Source: Diploscapter coronatus
Taxonomy: Eukaryota; Nematoda; Chromadorea; Rhabditida; Rhabditidae
DNA: 64,000 nt
Assembly (NCBI GenBank): GCA_964036155.1
Contig: OZ038423.1
Span: forward strand, 42,671,249 to 42,735,248
Direction of reading: 5' to 3'
Each line of letters opens with the position of its first letter. Within the stretch, counting starts at the first letter, position 1. The notes below the pieces were generated by a model. The model made no database searches. It saw nothing but the letters and a program-made list of their open reading frames with translations, and was not told where the DNA came from. This document shows positions 40,065 through 52,000 of this stretch, one piece after another. A program made the translations under genes and the position numbers.

Positions 40065-42782
40065 TTAGTTCGAGAACAGCAATCGCCTCATGTTTTCCAG
40101 TGAACGGGTTTGCTGAAAAATTCAAATAAAGTCAACCTGATATAAAATGTCTTACATTTTTGAAGAGTGAATCGTTCCAATTGGGGAAGAATTTCTTGAA
40201 TGTCGGTGGCTCCTGGCCTTGGTAGACTGTTTCGATGGCAGTGTTCTTGTGACGAGGCATCGAACCTTTTTCCAGGTATTTCTGAAAGAAAAACAATTGA
40301 AATGAACTGCGATTTCTTATGCTTTGGTAAAGATTCATCTTCCTTTTGACAGGCTTTTCTTTACAAAATCGTTAGCAAAAGTAAAATACCTTGGCAGTGT
40401 TAGTGGCTTCCTGTTTCTCCTTGGGATTCGCTTCAGTTCCAACCCAGACCTGGAAGAAAAGTTTTAGCTAAAAGCGAACAAATAATACGATTTTTACATA
40501 GATAAGGTTGATCGCATCCAGGATCATCACATCGTCGCCATCCAAATCCTAAAATTTCCTATTAATCTATTATTCTTCTCGCAAGAAAAAATTCTCAACC
40601 TCCTGCGTGAAATTGGCAACTTCTTCAACGATCATGCGTCCGCTTTCATCAGAAACTTGGTACAGACGAGGCTTGTATTCATGTTTTTCCTTTTCCTCTT
40701 GGAAATCTCCAAACCTAAAGTTTTGCTTTCTTTCTAAATGATTTTTCAAAGTTAGATCAATGAAGTGTGATTGGTCATCAATTTCGCTCATTTGGTTTGT
40801 TTCGGTGAGGGATTTATTGCAGCACAAAACAGATGCGTAATGGCCGATAAAATTGAAAACGAATGTTCGAGGAAATTAAGCAGTTGTATCGTTGGAACTA
40901 CATTTCAGATGAATCTTTGTTTGAACTTTGAAGATGAATGAAATTTGGGAAGTCAGTTGGGTCCAATGCGAACTCGAATGGATGGCACGAGATTGAGATT
41001 AGACGAACTTCAATTTTGAACATTTCAGAACCATAAATCCAAAATTCTTTTCACGTTTTTTGTAATTAATTCTGGCTAACCATTGCAAGAAACTAGCTGG
41101 CTCTGCTGTTTCGAGGACTCTCCTGATTTGTGTGTAGAGTGGTAAATTCTGCTGCTTCAGATAGGTTTGTCCCCAGTGGCATGCCTTCGAACGCTCATCG
41201 AGGGTGCATTCACGTCCGACGAACACATAGACTCCATCGACTATAGAGTCCAAAATGAAGGCGTCTTTGGAATCGAGCATCGAGAGCTTGAGATTTCCAG
41301 TGGCTACCTTCGACACTTTCAATTGGCCAGTAGAATTGGACACTCTGAAAAAATCAAACATTTTCTGATTGATTTCATTCAGGCATGACAAGTCTGAGAG
41401 TTGGGAAAGTAGTCTACGATAATTTTTGATTCAAACAATTTTACCTCCACAAAGTAATCTGTTCGTTGGTTCTCTTCCAGAAATTGTCATCGTCGTTCTT
41501 GGCGGGAGTGATCGAATACGCAGAGTTTATTCCGCCGAAGTGACACCAAAAGTCAGGATTCGTATCCCAATCCGAATCCAGAACATGGGCCTTCGATGCT
41601 CCACATCTTTCAACATGAGCCATGTGTTTTGCACGACCCATTCCCTGAACTTATGAAATCCACCTAGTCTTTACGGATTCTTAATTCTCACTCTAATTCT
41701 TTCGAGGCGTCCACTATCAGGAGGCATCCAAACATAAATGTCTCTGCCCAGATCCAGAATGAAGACGTCACCTTTATTCAGGGACTCTTTCTTGCATTCA
41801 ACCTGAAAGTTACTTTTTCTAATGTTTCGTGCATCTGCAGAGAAACTTCAATATATCTTTTGAAATGGGATCACCATGTATGGAATTTATTCGAAAGTTT
41901 TGAGATTTACCTGTGTGCATCTGACATTTCGTTTTCCCTTGCAGTGGAACAGCTTAGGCTTCCAGTTCTTGAACATGTCTTCGACCTTCTCGAATCCAGA
42001 TTCATATCCACCGGAGACGTATCTAGAAAGGGTGATTTCACATTTGCATTATTTTCATTCATACCGAATTCCATCTGGGAAATACGACAGGAAAAGTCCA
42101 CTCTCAAAGTTCTGAACCTCGCGATGCTGCGTTGGGAAACCTCCTAGCATCTAAATCATGAAAACGAAATTTATAAAATGCGAATCTTTCTCTAGTTCCA
42201 ATAAATTTAAAAATAATCTTTGATTTGAATGAAGATGTACACCCACACAAGACTATTGTTACAATTAGAAAAATTACACAGGAATCAAAATATTTTCATT
42301 CGATTGAAGAGTATCCTAGCCTTATCAATTTCGACAGTCATGGCTGCGGCAGTTGCAATCTCATCAATGCTCGCGTCGTTGCCCAGCCTAAAGCTTTTTA
42401 ATTTTCAAGTATAAAATTATTGTCCTGAACCAGAAGTGAACATCCCATTGCTCCAGGTGTTTTGTCTGGAATTTGTACTTGTAGTTTTCTCTAAACCTTC
42501 AAAAAATTACATTGAGCACGATATAGGCATCTCCGGTGTAGAAAATTCCCCATTTCGACTTAGGGACTTCTTCCAGGGCGAGTTTCTAAAATCGATTAAT
42601 GAAATTTGATTTGAGTGACTTAGAGCTTCCTCGACGTGACTAAGGAATATTAAAATGGTATTTTTTCTACATTTTTATTTATTAGCGCGAGAAATCAAAA
42701 TTGCTATTTTTATCCAACTCACATTGATCCTCCAGACTCGAAGTCCGACTTCTTTGCCAAGATTGGTCAAGGCTAAGTCCAT
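40065..42782 (-). CDS. gsnl-1: Gelsolin-like protein GSNL-1 (four gelsolin repeats)
   Basis: A calcium-regulated actin-severing and capping protein. I read 14 exons: 42723-42782, 42511-42585, 42431-42477, 42321-42387, 42065-42150, 41911-42022, 41692-41802, 41445-41644, 41081-41344, 40600-40714, 40498-40548, 40390-40449, 40156-40281, 40065-40112. They total 473 aa, within a few residues of the C. elegans protein as I recall it, which has four repeats rather than six. Clear family blocks are [13 protein letters not shown] and [15 protein letters not shown] in repeat 1, [12 protein letters not shown] and [10 protein letters not shown] after it, [16 protein letters not shown] in repeat 2, [17 protein letters not shown] in repeat 3, and [11 protein letters not shown] with [15 protein letters not shown] in repeat 4. 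Intron 4 needs a GC donor (AAG|GCTAGG) to keep frame. If the 41080 donor is not used, the frame runs on 27 codons to a stop at 40999. Confidence 0.97.
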
Positions 42783-43155
42783 TTTTCTCCCTAGAGCCAC
42801 CACTTTTGAATCGCGATCGACGAATTACAGTAGGACAAATTCGAGTTCAGTGAAATTAGGTGGTGTGAATAAGCCGTTCAGAAGTGAAGTGAGGGTGATT
42901 CCAGAGCGCGATTTATATAAGGAGGAATTAATGATCCTCGGGCGGTGTAAAGAAGAGAATCTGGACGCTATCGTGAGAATTCCGTGATAAATAAGAGATT
43001 TGGAGACTCATGGTATGCTTCTTTGAAAATCCGAGAAATTTTATTTCAGATTGTTTTCGGCATCTATCTTTTCTCGTTGGATTTGGTTCGCGAAAATCAG
43101 GAATAACGAGGAAAGTATGGTTGACGATTCTGATGGAGGCAATGAAAAGTGAGGA

Positions 43156-43260
43156 GTGCGGGTCAATTCCCCCTACTATGCCTCAAGTCCCCCACTCTCC
43201 CTAAGTTCATTGAACGATAAAACATAATGGAGGAAAAGTGGAGGGGGAATTGACTTGCAC
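43156..43260. repeat. Short foldback element
   Basis: Arms GTCAATTCCCCCT at 43162-43174 and its exact inverse at 43242-43254. The match extends outward to GTGC with two mismatches, so the terminal inverted repeat is about 19 bp around an 85-bp centre. It is MITE-like, with no obvious target duplication. Confidence 0.55.
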
Positions 43261-44824
43261 CCAAAAATGAGAGTAACGATTGCTAGAATAACAAGCCGAT
43301 ATAGTTGGTGAAAAATCAGGAGTGTGCAAAGAAGTTTATCATGAAATTGTAAAAACGACATTGTTTTTGGCAATAAAATTAAAGCTCGAATTTCAAAATT
43401 GTTTCGAACGAAGGTTAAAAGGATACTGATGCAAAAATGCAGCAGGGGCTGCTCGGTATGAATCAGAGGACAATCACTCATCACCTTTTTCTTTCTCTTA
43501 TCATAATCTCTGCTTCTTTAATTTCTTCGTTTATTTACTATCTCATACTCTCTAGCAGGTGGTTCACGTTTCTTTTTCCCGGATCATCTAAACTCCCTCC
43601 TCCTTTTTCGATCTTTTTATCACAACAAATGCTCCCTTCCTCTATCTTTGATTCTCTTCAAAATGCGCTGCTATTTCCCCTTCCTGATACATTACAATCC
43701 CTCGTTTCTTGTTTTCCTCAACCCTAAGGGCTATCTGCTTTTCTGCCCCTCTGTCCCTCTGCCATCGGAAATCGGCAGCCCTGCCACTTGCGAAGGCGAA
43801 ATTACAAAATCCCAATGCTGTCCGTTATTTTGATGCATTTTGCACAATTTATTATCGCGCAAATATCAATTGAATGGCGAAATTTCCCACGTTGAAACGT
43901 AGAAATTATTTGTTAAAGCTCATAAAACACAGCCTTATGAACCTTACGCTTTCGAAATGTTCTGCATTTATTCCCGAAGAAAGGAAACCAAAGTAAAAAC
44001 CGAAGAAAATGAATGAATGTACAAAAGAGTGAGCGAAATTGAGTAATGATCGCGCTCAATTGCCAAAACAGCGGTAAGCATTTGCGCAATTGAGAGCGAT
44101 GCACAACGCCGCAGCAAGATTGCAAATGGGCCGGGTTAAGGCCTAACCACGAAGAACATAAGGCCATGAAAGTAAAATTCTTGAAGGTAATTGTTATCAG
44201 AGGACAAAGTTATTTGGAAATATCAATATTTCAATTTCAATGAAATTTTCTGAAGCTGTTTAATGAATGCCGATATTACTCGGATCTGTTTGTTCTAGCT
44301 AATTGTCATTTGATGCGACTCAATACAATCGAACTTTTGAAATAGCGATATTCGCATATCGGATTACGGACATTACTCATAGTTATGTTTCACAACTTAT
44401 CGAGTACTACAGAGTAGTTCACGAATTTTTAGCCTATTTTCGTTGAATAAGTCTTTTCGGAGTTGGAACGGAAACGGGAATTTCCGCACAGCTCTGTTCC
44501 CCACCCTTTCCTAACCTTGGGGAAGCTTTCTCTGAGTAGTTTTCGCAACACTAATCATAAAAATCTCTTGATGGTTTCCAAAAATTCTGACTCAGTTGCT
44601 CGAATTTTGCTCTCATATTGCTCCTTGTTATTTGAGAGCAAAATGAAAGGGACGAAGTCATAGAAAAGTCAAAGATCGAACGCTGACATCTTTTCTACGT
44701 GATTTTCATCGCATTTTACTAATGTAACTTTATCTCACCAGCTTTTTTGCGAATACACAAATTATCGCTATTGAATGACTCAACCGAGTAAAATATCTAT
44801 CTTGTCATTTTGAAATTCCTTTAA

Positions 44825-45049
44825 AAACCATACTCCGTCCTTTATCGTAACAGAGATACGTATCATCAAAATACGTACGCGAAAGTAGTTCACAAAAATC
44901 GGCTAATCCGCCTCGAAACAGATCCGTTCGAGGGCGAACTATTGATGCGAATCATCGACGCGTTTTCGTTGGCAAGCCACACTTCCGCAACACCAAAATA
45001 TTTCGCCTTCAAAACAGACGAATCGATAGAAAATTCGAGAGTTCACTAA
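44825..45049 (+). other. GC-rich segment open in several frames (possible orphan exon)
   Basis: A 75-codon plus-strand frame runs from a stop at 44822 to a stop at 45047. It includes KNRLIRLETDPFEGELLMRI and ASHTSATPKYFAFKTDESIE. A second plus frame behind a possible CGTAACAG acceptor and a minus frame are also open. The segment is visibly richer in CG dinucleotides than its surroundings. It may be an unplaced exon, a decayed gene or a conserved non-coding element. No partner exon was found. Confidence 0.3.
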
Positions 45050-45225
45050 AACCGTCAATAGTTTGGCAGATTTATTCAGGGTTCATACAAGGTACAGAAA
45101 TTCTTAATGACTGAAAGATCTAACGTATGATAATTTATTTTAAGTTGCTGTAATATATTATTGCGATTGAAAGCTTCATACATTTAAAACGATGTTTCGT
45201 AAATTATTTGGATTTTTTGAGAAGC

Positions 45226-48186
45226 TTAGCCAGCTTTGGTTGTGGCCTTAGGCGTTTTCGTTGTCTTTCCAGTTCCATGGCGATGCGTCCACGATCGAGT
45301 GGCTCCCGTTCCACGGCTATGCCCGTGTCTCCGAGATCCACGACCACCTTCTCGGTGGTTGCCTTCTGAATTCCTCGCATGAAACATTTGTGCTATAAAA
45401 CTTCAATATTTTGGCCAATTCCGCCTTTGTAAAGCTTGTCATTAGCTTTGGCCACAAAATGTGCAATGTCGGAGTAGTGCAGCATCGGAAAAATTGCAAC
45501 AATTATGACCAAATATCGTGAACACAATTTAAACAAATTTTGATAGTAATTCACAATTCAGTTGGAAGAATATGTGCGCAAAGTTTAGTCTACAGTATTT
45601 TCCCTAATAGAAGTCCCGGGATTTTTATTTTTTAACCCTCAATTTTCCGAAAAAATCGACTTTTAAAATTCCATAACTTCCTGCTTAATGATAGTGGAAA
45701 ATTAGCACGAAAAGTAAATATGATCTACATACTGTAAAAAAATGCATAAAAACCCTTTCCAAGATGATTTGAGTTGGGTAATGGGTAGATCTGGAAATCT
45801 GAAAGAGGGGGGCTTCAATTAGAGAAAATACGGTAAATTGATTGAAAATTACTAGGCCTATCAGACTGCGTTCGCAATAAGAGCTGTTCCAACTTTCGAA
45901 CGTCACCGTATGTTTAAAAATGGTATCGTACCATCAACATCAAGAATGAATTTAACTTCGAAAACTATCGAAAGCAGCTTCAGCTTTACATTCTCATGAA
46001 CCTATGCTGACCTCTATCACGATGTCCGCCACTTCCATTTCGTTCTCCACCAGCTCTGTCATCTTCAGTCCACTCATGGCTATCACCTCCATGTGAATGG
46101 CCTCCCATTTTGTGACCCTTTTCTCCGAATCCGAGCGATTCTCCGCGGATCATCATCACCCATCGAGCTGCCTAAAGAATCCTATCTTGGATAAAACGTC
46201 GAATTTTACAGATTTAAATATCCATGGTCTTCATCATCAAATCACTTTCGACAATTTCAGAATTCTTTGAAATGAAGCTCTATCAAATATAGTACAAGGA
46301 CTTTTCGACACTCTCGACAGGTTAAATTTTTCGATTTTCACTTACAGCTCTAGTGTTCTCATCGTCAGTTGAGTTGACCCAAGCCTTGACAGCCTCGAAG
46401 TATTCAGCGATCGTCATCTCTGGATTGGCATCCTTCAATTCCTGCATTTTCTGCAGCACAGTTGCCATCTTCGCGATAATGTCTTGGGTGGTGGCATCTG
46501 CCTTTGTTGTGATGTTCTGGTACCACTCAGTGACTTGCTCCTAAAATGTTGCCGGTATTTTAGATGATATCATACAATGACGGCCAAAGTTTGGGCATAC
46601 CCACGAATTTTTGGTTAATGCTTGTTTAGATCACTTATAGTGATCAGATCCGAATGAAGCTTGATACACATATTTGGATATATAATACACAAGTATATGC
46701 CAAGTTTTAGCCCGATCAGATTCCATTTATGGGCTTTTTCTTAGAGTTTTTGAAAATTTACCGATTCCCGAAGTAAAAGTGAAAATTTGAACAAATTCTC
46801 GATTTAACCGCCTATCAAATCGCAAATAGATTTTTATGGAAGATACTTGTATATCCTAATTATCAATGATACAACTGCATTAAAATGTACAGTCAACCAT
46901 CCATGTAGCTCACTCACATAGGCTTCAGAAATGTTTTAAGTGGTCGAAATTTTCGATTTTCTCATGTAATGGCAAACTTTCAAACATTCTAAAAAGCCCA
47001 TAAATGGAATCTGATCGGGCAACCACTGTACATCTTTTATAAAGTATTAAGAATGAATGCGGACCTATTCAAAGATAGAAAATTTCATGAGTAATCATAT
47101 CACATCGACTAAGAAAGTAATTCCAAACACTTGATAAATGAAATAACGAAAAAATTGTCTACCGTGGCATTGTACTGCTCTCCCCAAGCATCGAAGGCCT
47201 GTTTCTGCTCGGCGAAGGTCTGGTTGAAGTTGCGCAAGATCGCAACGAAGGCCTTGCTTGCTTCAACACCTGCGGCAGTTACGAAACTGGGCAGCATGCC
47301 TGAAAATGAACGAGCATTTCCTAGCTCATTTTCAAGAAAAAGACAACTGAATTCGATTTGAAACTTTTCTCGACAATGAATTTCTAATTGATCTGTACCC
47401 GGATTCAAGAAACACTGGGAACAGTCTCATTCTCTTCCAGCGTGAACTACCCTCATAGATTTGGGAAGGAGGTTCACACTCGGAGTGCCTCAGTCTATTG
47501 TGGCTCTGGGAATTGTGCGATCTTCGAAATTGGAATTCCGTTTACACATGGCTATCGTCAACAAAATTAATGCTCTGCATACCTTTGTGTCCTTTCTTTT
47601 TTCCTCCTCTTCCACCTTCTCTCTGCCCATTCTGTTCTTCAACAGGGAAATCGACATTCTGTGGTCTCGCCTGTTCAACAGCTCGTTGCATTGCAGCCGC
47701 ATGCGAATTTCTGGCCGGACCATACCCTTCTGCTCGATCATCATCTGAAACAACGTTTTTGTTTTTAGTCATTTTTATGGGTGTGTGCATTGACGTCTCC
47801 TCGTGGAGAAACGTATATTTAGGCTTTCCTTGCTTTTCCGAAACCGTATACTTGCGTTCCCCGTTTTGTTTTCTCCTCTCTATATTATCAACCTTCTCTA
47901 TTTCGCAAGGGGGGACGTAAATGATGCACACCTCCTTTCTATCGTACAACTTGGAAAATTTACAACATCGTCAGATCTTTAAACATCTGATATTCTGTGA
48001 TAGAATCTCTTCTCAATGCCAACCAATACAATATTAATTTTGCTGTGTGCTACGATTTTATGATTTTTTCCCAAATAATTTACCATAATTCGAAATTGTC
48101 TTACTAGGAATTTGATGAACTGAATGATCCTGAGCCAGCGACACTCCAACTAATAGCAAAACTATTCCCAAAATATCAGACCGCAT
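45226..48186 (-). CDS. SXP/RAL-2 family secreted protein (DUF148, Ani s 5-like)
   Basis: A nematode-specific secreted protein of 291 aa. Exons are 48105-48186, 47583-47744, 47163-47299, 46346-46540, 46012-46171 and 45226-45365. A signal peptide is evident (MRSDILGIVLLLVGVSLA, then Q). A charged Gly/Lys-rich linker follows (residues 28-81). Then comes the helical DUF148 domain, about residues 82-192, with LPSFVTAAGVEASKAFVAIL, the conserved W in FDAWGEQYNATVE-like spacing, and a second W-containing helix (EYFEAVKAWVNSTDDENTRA). The last 100 residues are a His/Gly/Arg-rich tail (GGHSHGGDSHEW, GSRRHGHSRGTG), which could bind metal. Related proteins in parasites are major antigens that bind divalent cations; function here is unknown. 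The ATG lies 8 nt after a TTTTCAG acceptor, suggesting trans-splicing. Confidence 0.95.
46710..47020. repeat. Foldback element with 30-bp perfect arms in the SXP/RAL-2 intron
   Basis: Positions 46710-46739 and 46991-47020 are exact reverse complements over 30 nt (outer end GCCCGATCAGATTCC). They enclose about 250 nt of AT-rich sequence. The element occupies half of the intron 46541-47162. Perfect arms suggest recent insertion or ongoing hairpin-based maintenance. Confidence 0.78.
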
Positions 48187-49028
48187 ATTTTCACCTGAAA
48201 AGTCCGCTCGATTAAAATTTCGAAATTTTAGACCACAAATATATGAAGCGATATCCCCTATTGTGTTAATGTCATCAACAAGGGTAATCGCTATGATGTG
48301 AGTGAGTGCTAGGGGAGATTTAGTGGAGGCGTACAGATTTGAACGCGTTTATATACGAAGGACTAGGTTTTATCGTTTTAATGAGCTGACGACGAAAAAT
48401 GTGCAGAAAAAGTGAGACAAACTCCGAATTGGAGCTGATCTACTCGTGAATTCTGGCACTGAACTCAGATAAATGCTCCTACTAAATAATTTCAAGCGAT
48501 TGTCATAGATATTTGCTGTATGATTTGGGTGGATTTATATGAATATACTGAATACCCAAAACTATTTTTGATTCATATAGTAGCGGGCAAAAATATAGGG
48601 TCACCTTCATATTCGATTCACTTTCAATTCAGATTATGAACTAACCGATTTGACTTGAAACCGAAAGTTTTCATATTTTACTCGTGCACTTATTCGGCAA
48701 AACTCTCGCTCAATGTGATAAGTAATGAAGGCTGGGAGTGTGACTGAAATTCAGCATAGATATGAATGGTAACTCCATACTTTTGTTCTTTATTGTATAT
48801 TATTTCTTGGTTATTATTCACTTTAAACATAGATTTCTTAGCAGTAAATATTCATATCAGTTTTACACTAGAAATAAAATGATACACATAATTATATTTA
48901 TTCTAAAGTTATGGTCCACAATGTTTATAATATCGTAATTAACTAATCTAATAACCAAATGATCATAATTGATAAAGTTCTTAATTATGAGAATGAATAA
49001 TTGCCCAGTATGTAAAGTTCAAGTTGAA
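48187..49028. other. Spacer between SXP/RAL-2 and fusion gene
   Basis: The 3' end of the fusion gene faces the promoter of the SXP/RAL-2 gene, both on the minus strand. It is AT-rich. A TTTTCAG acceptor at 48195-48201 probably receives a spliced leader. No further gene is seen. Confidence 0.6.
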
Positions 49029-52000
49029 TTATCCTCCAGTAGCTAAATTCATCCAATCATCCAACAACTTAACATCAATTAGAGTTGCGAACTCGTGTGG
49101 TTTAGGTGATTCCTAAAAATAAGCATTACATTTTATTTTCAGAGAAAAGTTAATCAACCTGTGGATCATACGCAACGTAGGACTGCAAACTGTCATTCCA
49201 TACCGTATTTGCATAATCTATCGCCAATTGACCTCTAAAATTTGTATGCAGGACGAATTTGTAATTATCACGCATGATGAAATGATTTCTTTCAAAGGCA
49301 AAGGATTTTCATCTGGGAAAGTCTCATGAATGTTCTTATCAATATTTTCGAATATTTCTAGGTATCACGTAAGTTCTCTTCACAATGTTGATGTTTTACG
49401 AATAATTTAAAATCATTTCATATCGCGTTGCTAACCTCGTAAAATTCCCATTTAACTCGACGTTAGCCCTCAGTGGCACATTCCTCGCTACGATTTCATC
49501 GAAAGCGATTCCAATTATAGCTTCATCACAATAAGGGTACTGTTGACCAATAGAGGCGTAGTAATTACGAACTGAAATTCGTTTATTCTTGTTGCCTGAA
49601 AGAAACAGAAGATCTTACTCGTTCCAGTGACGTTGTACAGAAAACTCGCAAGACTTGTATTGCGGAGTAAATGGGTCGTGTAATTTATAAACGGCTGAAA
49701 GAATCGAACTTCTAAGCTCGAGCAATAAGCCCTCACATACATATTGATTCCTGAGAAAAGATGCCTCCCACGGCAGAATTCTGATGGGTACTTGCATTTG
49801 CTGCAGAACGATCGAAGCGGCTTCTGGGTCGCAATGGAAATTCCACTCGGCAGTCAGAAATGGAAGAGAATTTCCCATTCCTGAAACCATGATAATTCAC
49901 CGGAAAAATCTAGACAAATCCATAAAGAACTAGTCAGTAGTTAACTTTTGAAAAACTTCAGTATAGACATCAGAACTTTCGACACTCTCATAAGTCTATT
50001 ATTTTTCTGTCGTAAGTCTACCCAGATAATTCCCTCCCATGATGATTAATTTGGCTGGTCGATGAGCGAACTCAGGATCCTTCTGACGCGCCTTAGCGAG
50101 GTTCGTCAATGGGCCAATGCAGATTATCGTCAAATTTGGAATTTCTCTAAAGTTGGTTTGTTACTCTTCATTGTCTTTGAAAAGTACCCCTTCTTCCTCC
50201 CGCTGAAAGTCTATTTGAGGGACAAAGAGGAGTAAAATCATTTTTATTTTTTATTTTTCTGATATAATTCCAAACCTTGTCAATCTTAAAATGACATCTG
50301 CAGCGTCTTCAGGATGATCGCCATTAGCATCACTTTGATTTGCCTGAAATTCATCCACAAACTATCTGAATTATGTGGCAGTTCAATTTAATGACACTTG
50401 ATGTCTTCTTTCAGAAAATTTGTTATTCTTACATAGAGGTTGTTCCGTGAAATTATAATCTCGAATAATGTTCTCTTACTTTCGGTTCTGTGTCAGGTAC
50501 TCCTCCCAACCCATCGACTCCAAACAACGCCTCATCGATTACGATAGGCGGCCGTCCTGCCAGTGAATCCGCCGCTCCTTTGTAAACTGGTATGTCTCCT
50601 CTCTGAAGTAGCTTTATGAAATCTGGGCTCTGATAGAATAAATTGACTCCATTCGCTCTAGCAACTCTCTTCATGTTGATCGTCGCCTGTTCAACTGTGG
50701 GGCCTCCATGTACGGTTGTTATTGCTATTATCTATGGAACAACTTTATTCATCACTATTGTTTATGAAAGTTGTTTTTGTTAGAATAGTAAAAATACCCT
50801 TTATAGCTTCAAACAAAATAAAGGATAATTTTTACGAGTTGTCACTACTTCAATGTAAGGATGTTGCAGAGCCAAAGTGAGTGCCCGCGCATCGTCGATA
50901 ATTCCGTCTGTGTCTGCAATTCAATCACATCTTTACTCACATATCTAAATCAGCACTTGCCAACGATGACTTTGATGCGTTTTTCTGAAATGGATTTTAT
51001 TTTGAAAATAATTTTTATCCGGTTTCGCTAAATTTAATGATAATGCTTACCAGGTTGAAGCGAGTATGCTGAAAATGAAATACTTTGAACATCTATATCT
51101 AATTAACTTTACTTACGAATCGACGCTGGCGGCATCATGACGTTGTAGCTGCTTGCTATGTATTCCAACACAAATGTATGTGAATTTATCTCAAATGATC
51201 CAACTGCGTAGACGATTATAGGAGTTAGAGGCAGATGACTCGAAAAGACGCTGCCATTGAAAACGGCGCAACACACTCGAGGACTCGTATCTTCCTGGTT
51301 CGGCAGGTATTTCAATTCGAGACCATAATCTCTGCATCCAACAGAACATACACTGCCAGGAATGCTTTTGTAGCGAAACTGGACGTAAGCGATATGTGCT
51401 GGTTTCTGAATGATAATTTATACTTTGGATGTGATAATGACGGAAATCATAGTTTGAAATAGGCTAGGGGATGAGAGTAAAATGGTAAAATAAAAACGTG
51501 TGAGAATGAATGAAGTTTGTAATTTCATCATTTCTTCGAATAACAAAATTTCAATAGGTTAAGAAATCGATGTTATTTCGTAAAACACAGATTCAATGAA
51601 TTTACGATGATCCAGTATGTCTTCATTGTGTATTTTCCAATGTCACCAGTAGAATGACTCCCATTTATCGATATCGTCAATCCTGTCCATGATGTCGTAG
51701 CTGCCAATACTTGGCCACCATCGTCTGGCTGGAAATGTGTCATCCACTTTTGTAAAATAAGATTACTGGATACAATAGAAAGACAAAATAGGAAATTCAA
51801 AATAAATGAAAGATAATGAAAAAGGTAATCAAGCATCGTTTGAGCGTTTTAGATGTTCAAATTTCGTAATCTTTTTATTTCATCGAGTACTGGACATATG
51901 CAATGCGTTCATTATTGATAAAATTAGCTTATTTGTTTGCACTTCAATTTGTAAAGTAATCTTCATTCGTATTCAATAAATCCATTGAAATATCTAGGCT

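Larger units (their letters stand above)
42783..45225. other. Spacer between gsnl-1 and the SXP/RAL-2 gene
   Basis: This contains the gsnl-1 promoter side, a foldback at about 43156-43260, pyrimidine-rich stretches at 43.4-43.8 kb whose open frames look accidental, and a GC-richer open segment at 44825-45049 listed separately. Confidence 0.5.

Noticed and set aside
43437..43727. 96-codon plus frame, hydrophobic
   Set aside because: Pyrimidine-rich sequence yields Leu/Ser/Phe/Pro by composition alone, and there is no splice or start support.
47498..47949. Plus and minus frames of 135-140 codons overlapping SXP/RAL-2 exon 2
   Set aside because: The minus frame is exon 2 extended into both introns. 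The plus frame is its shadow.
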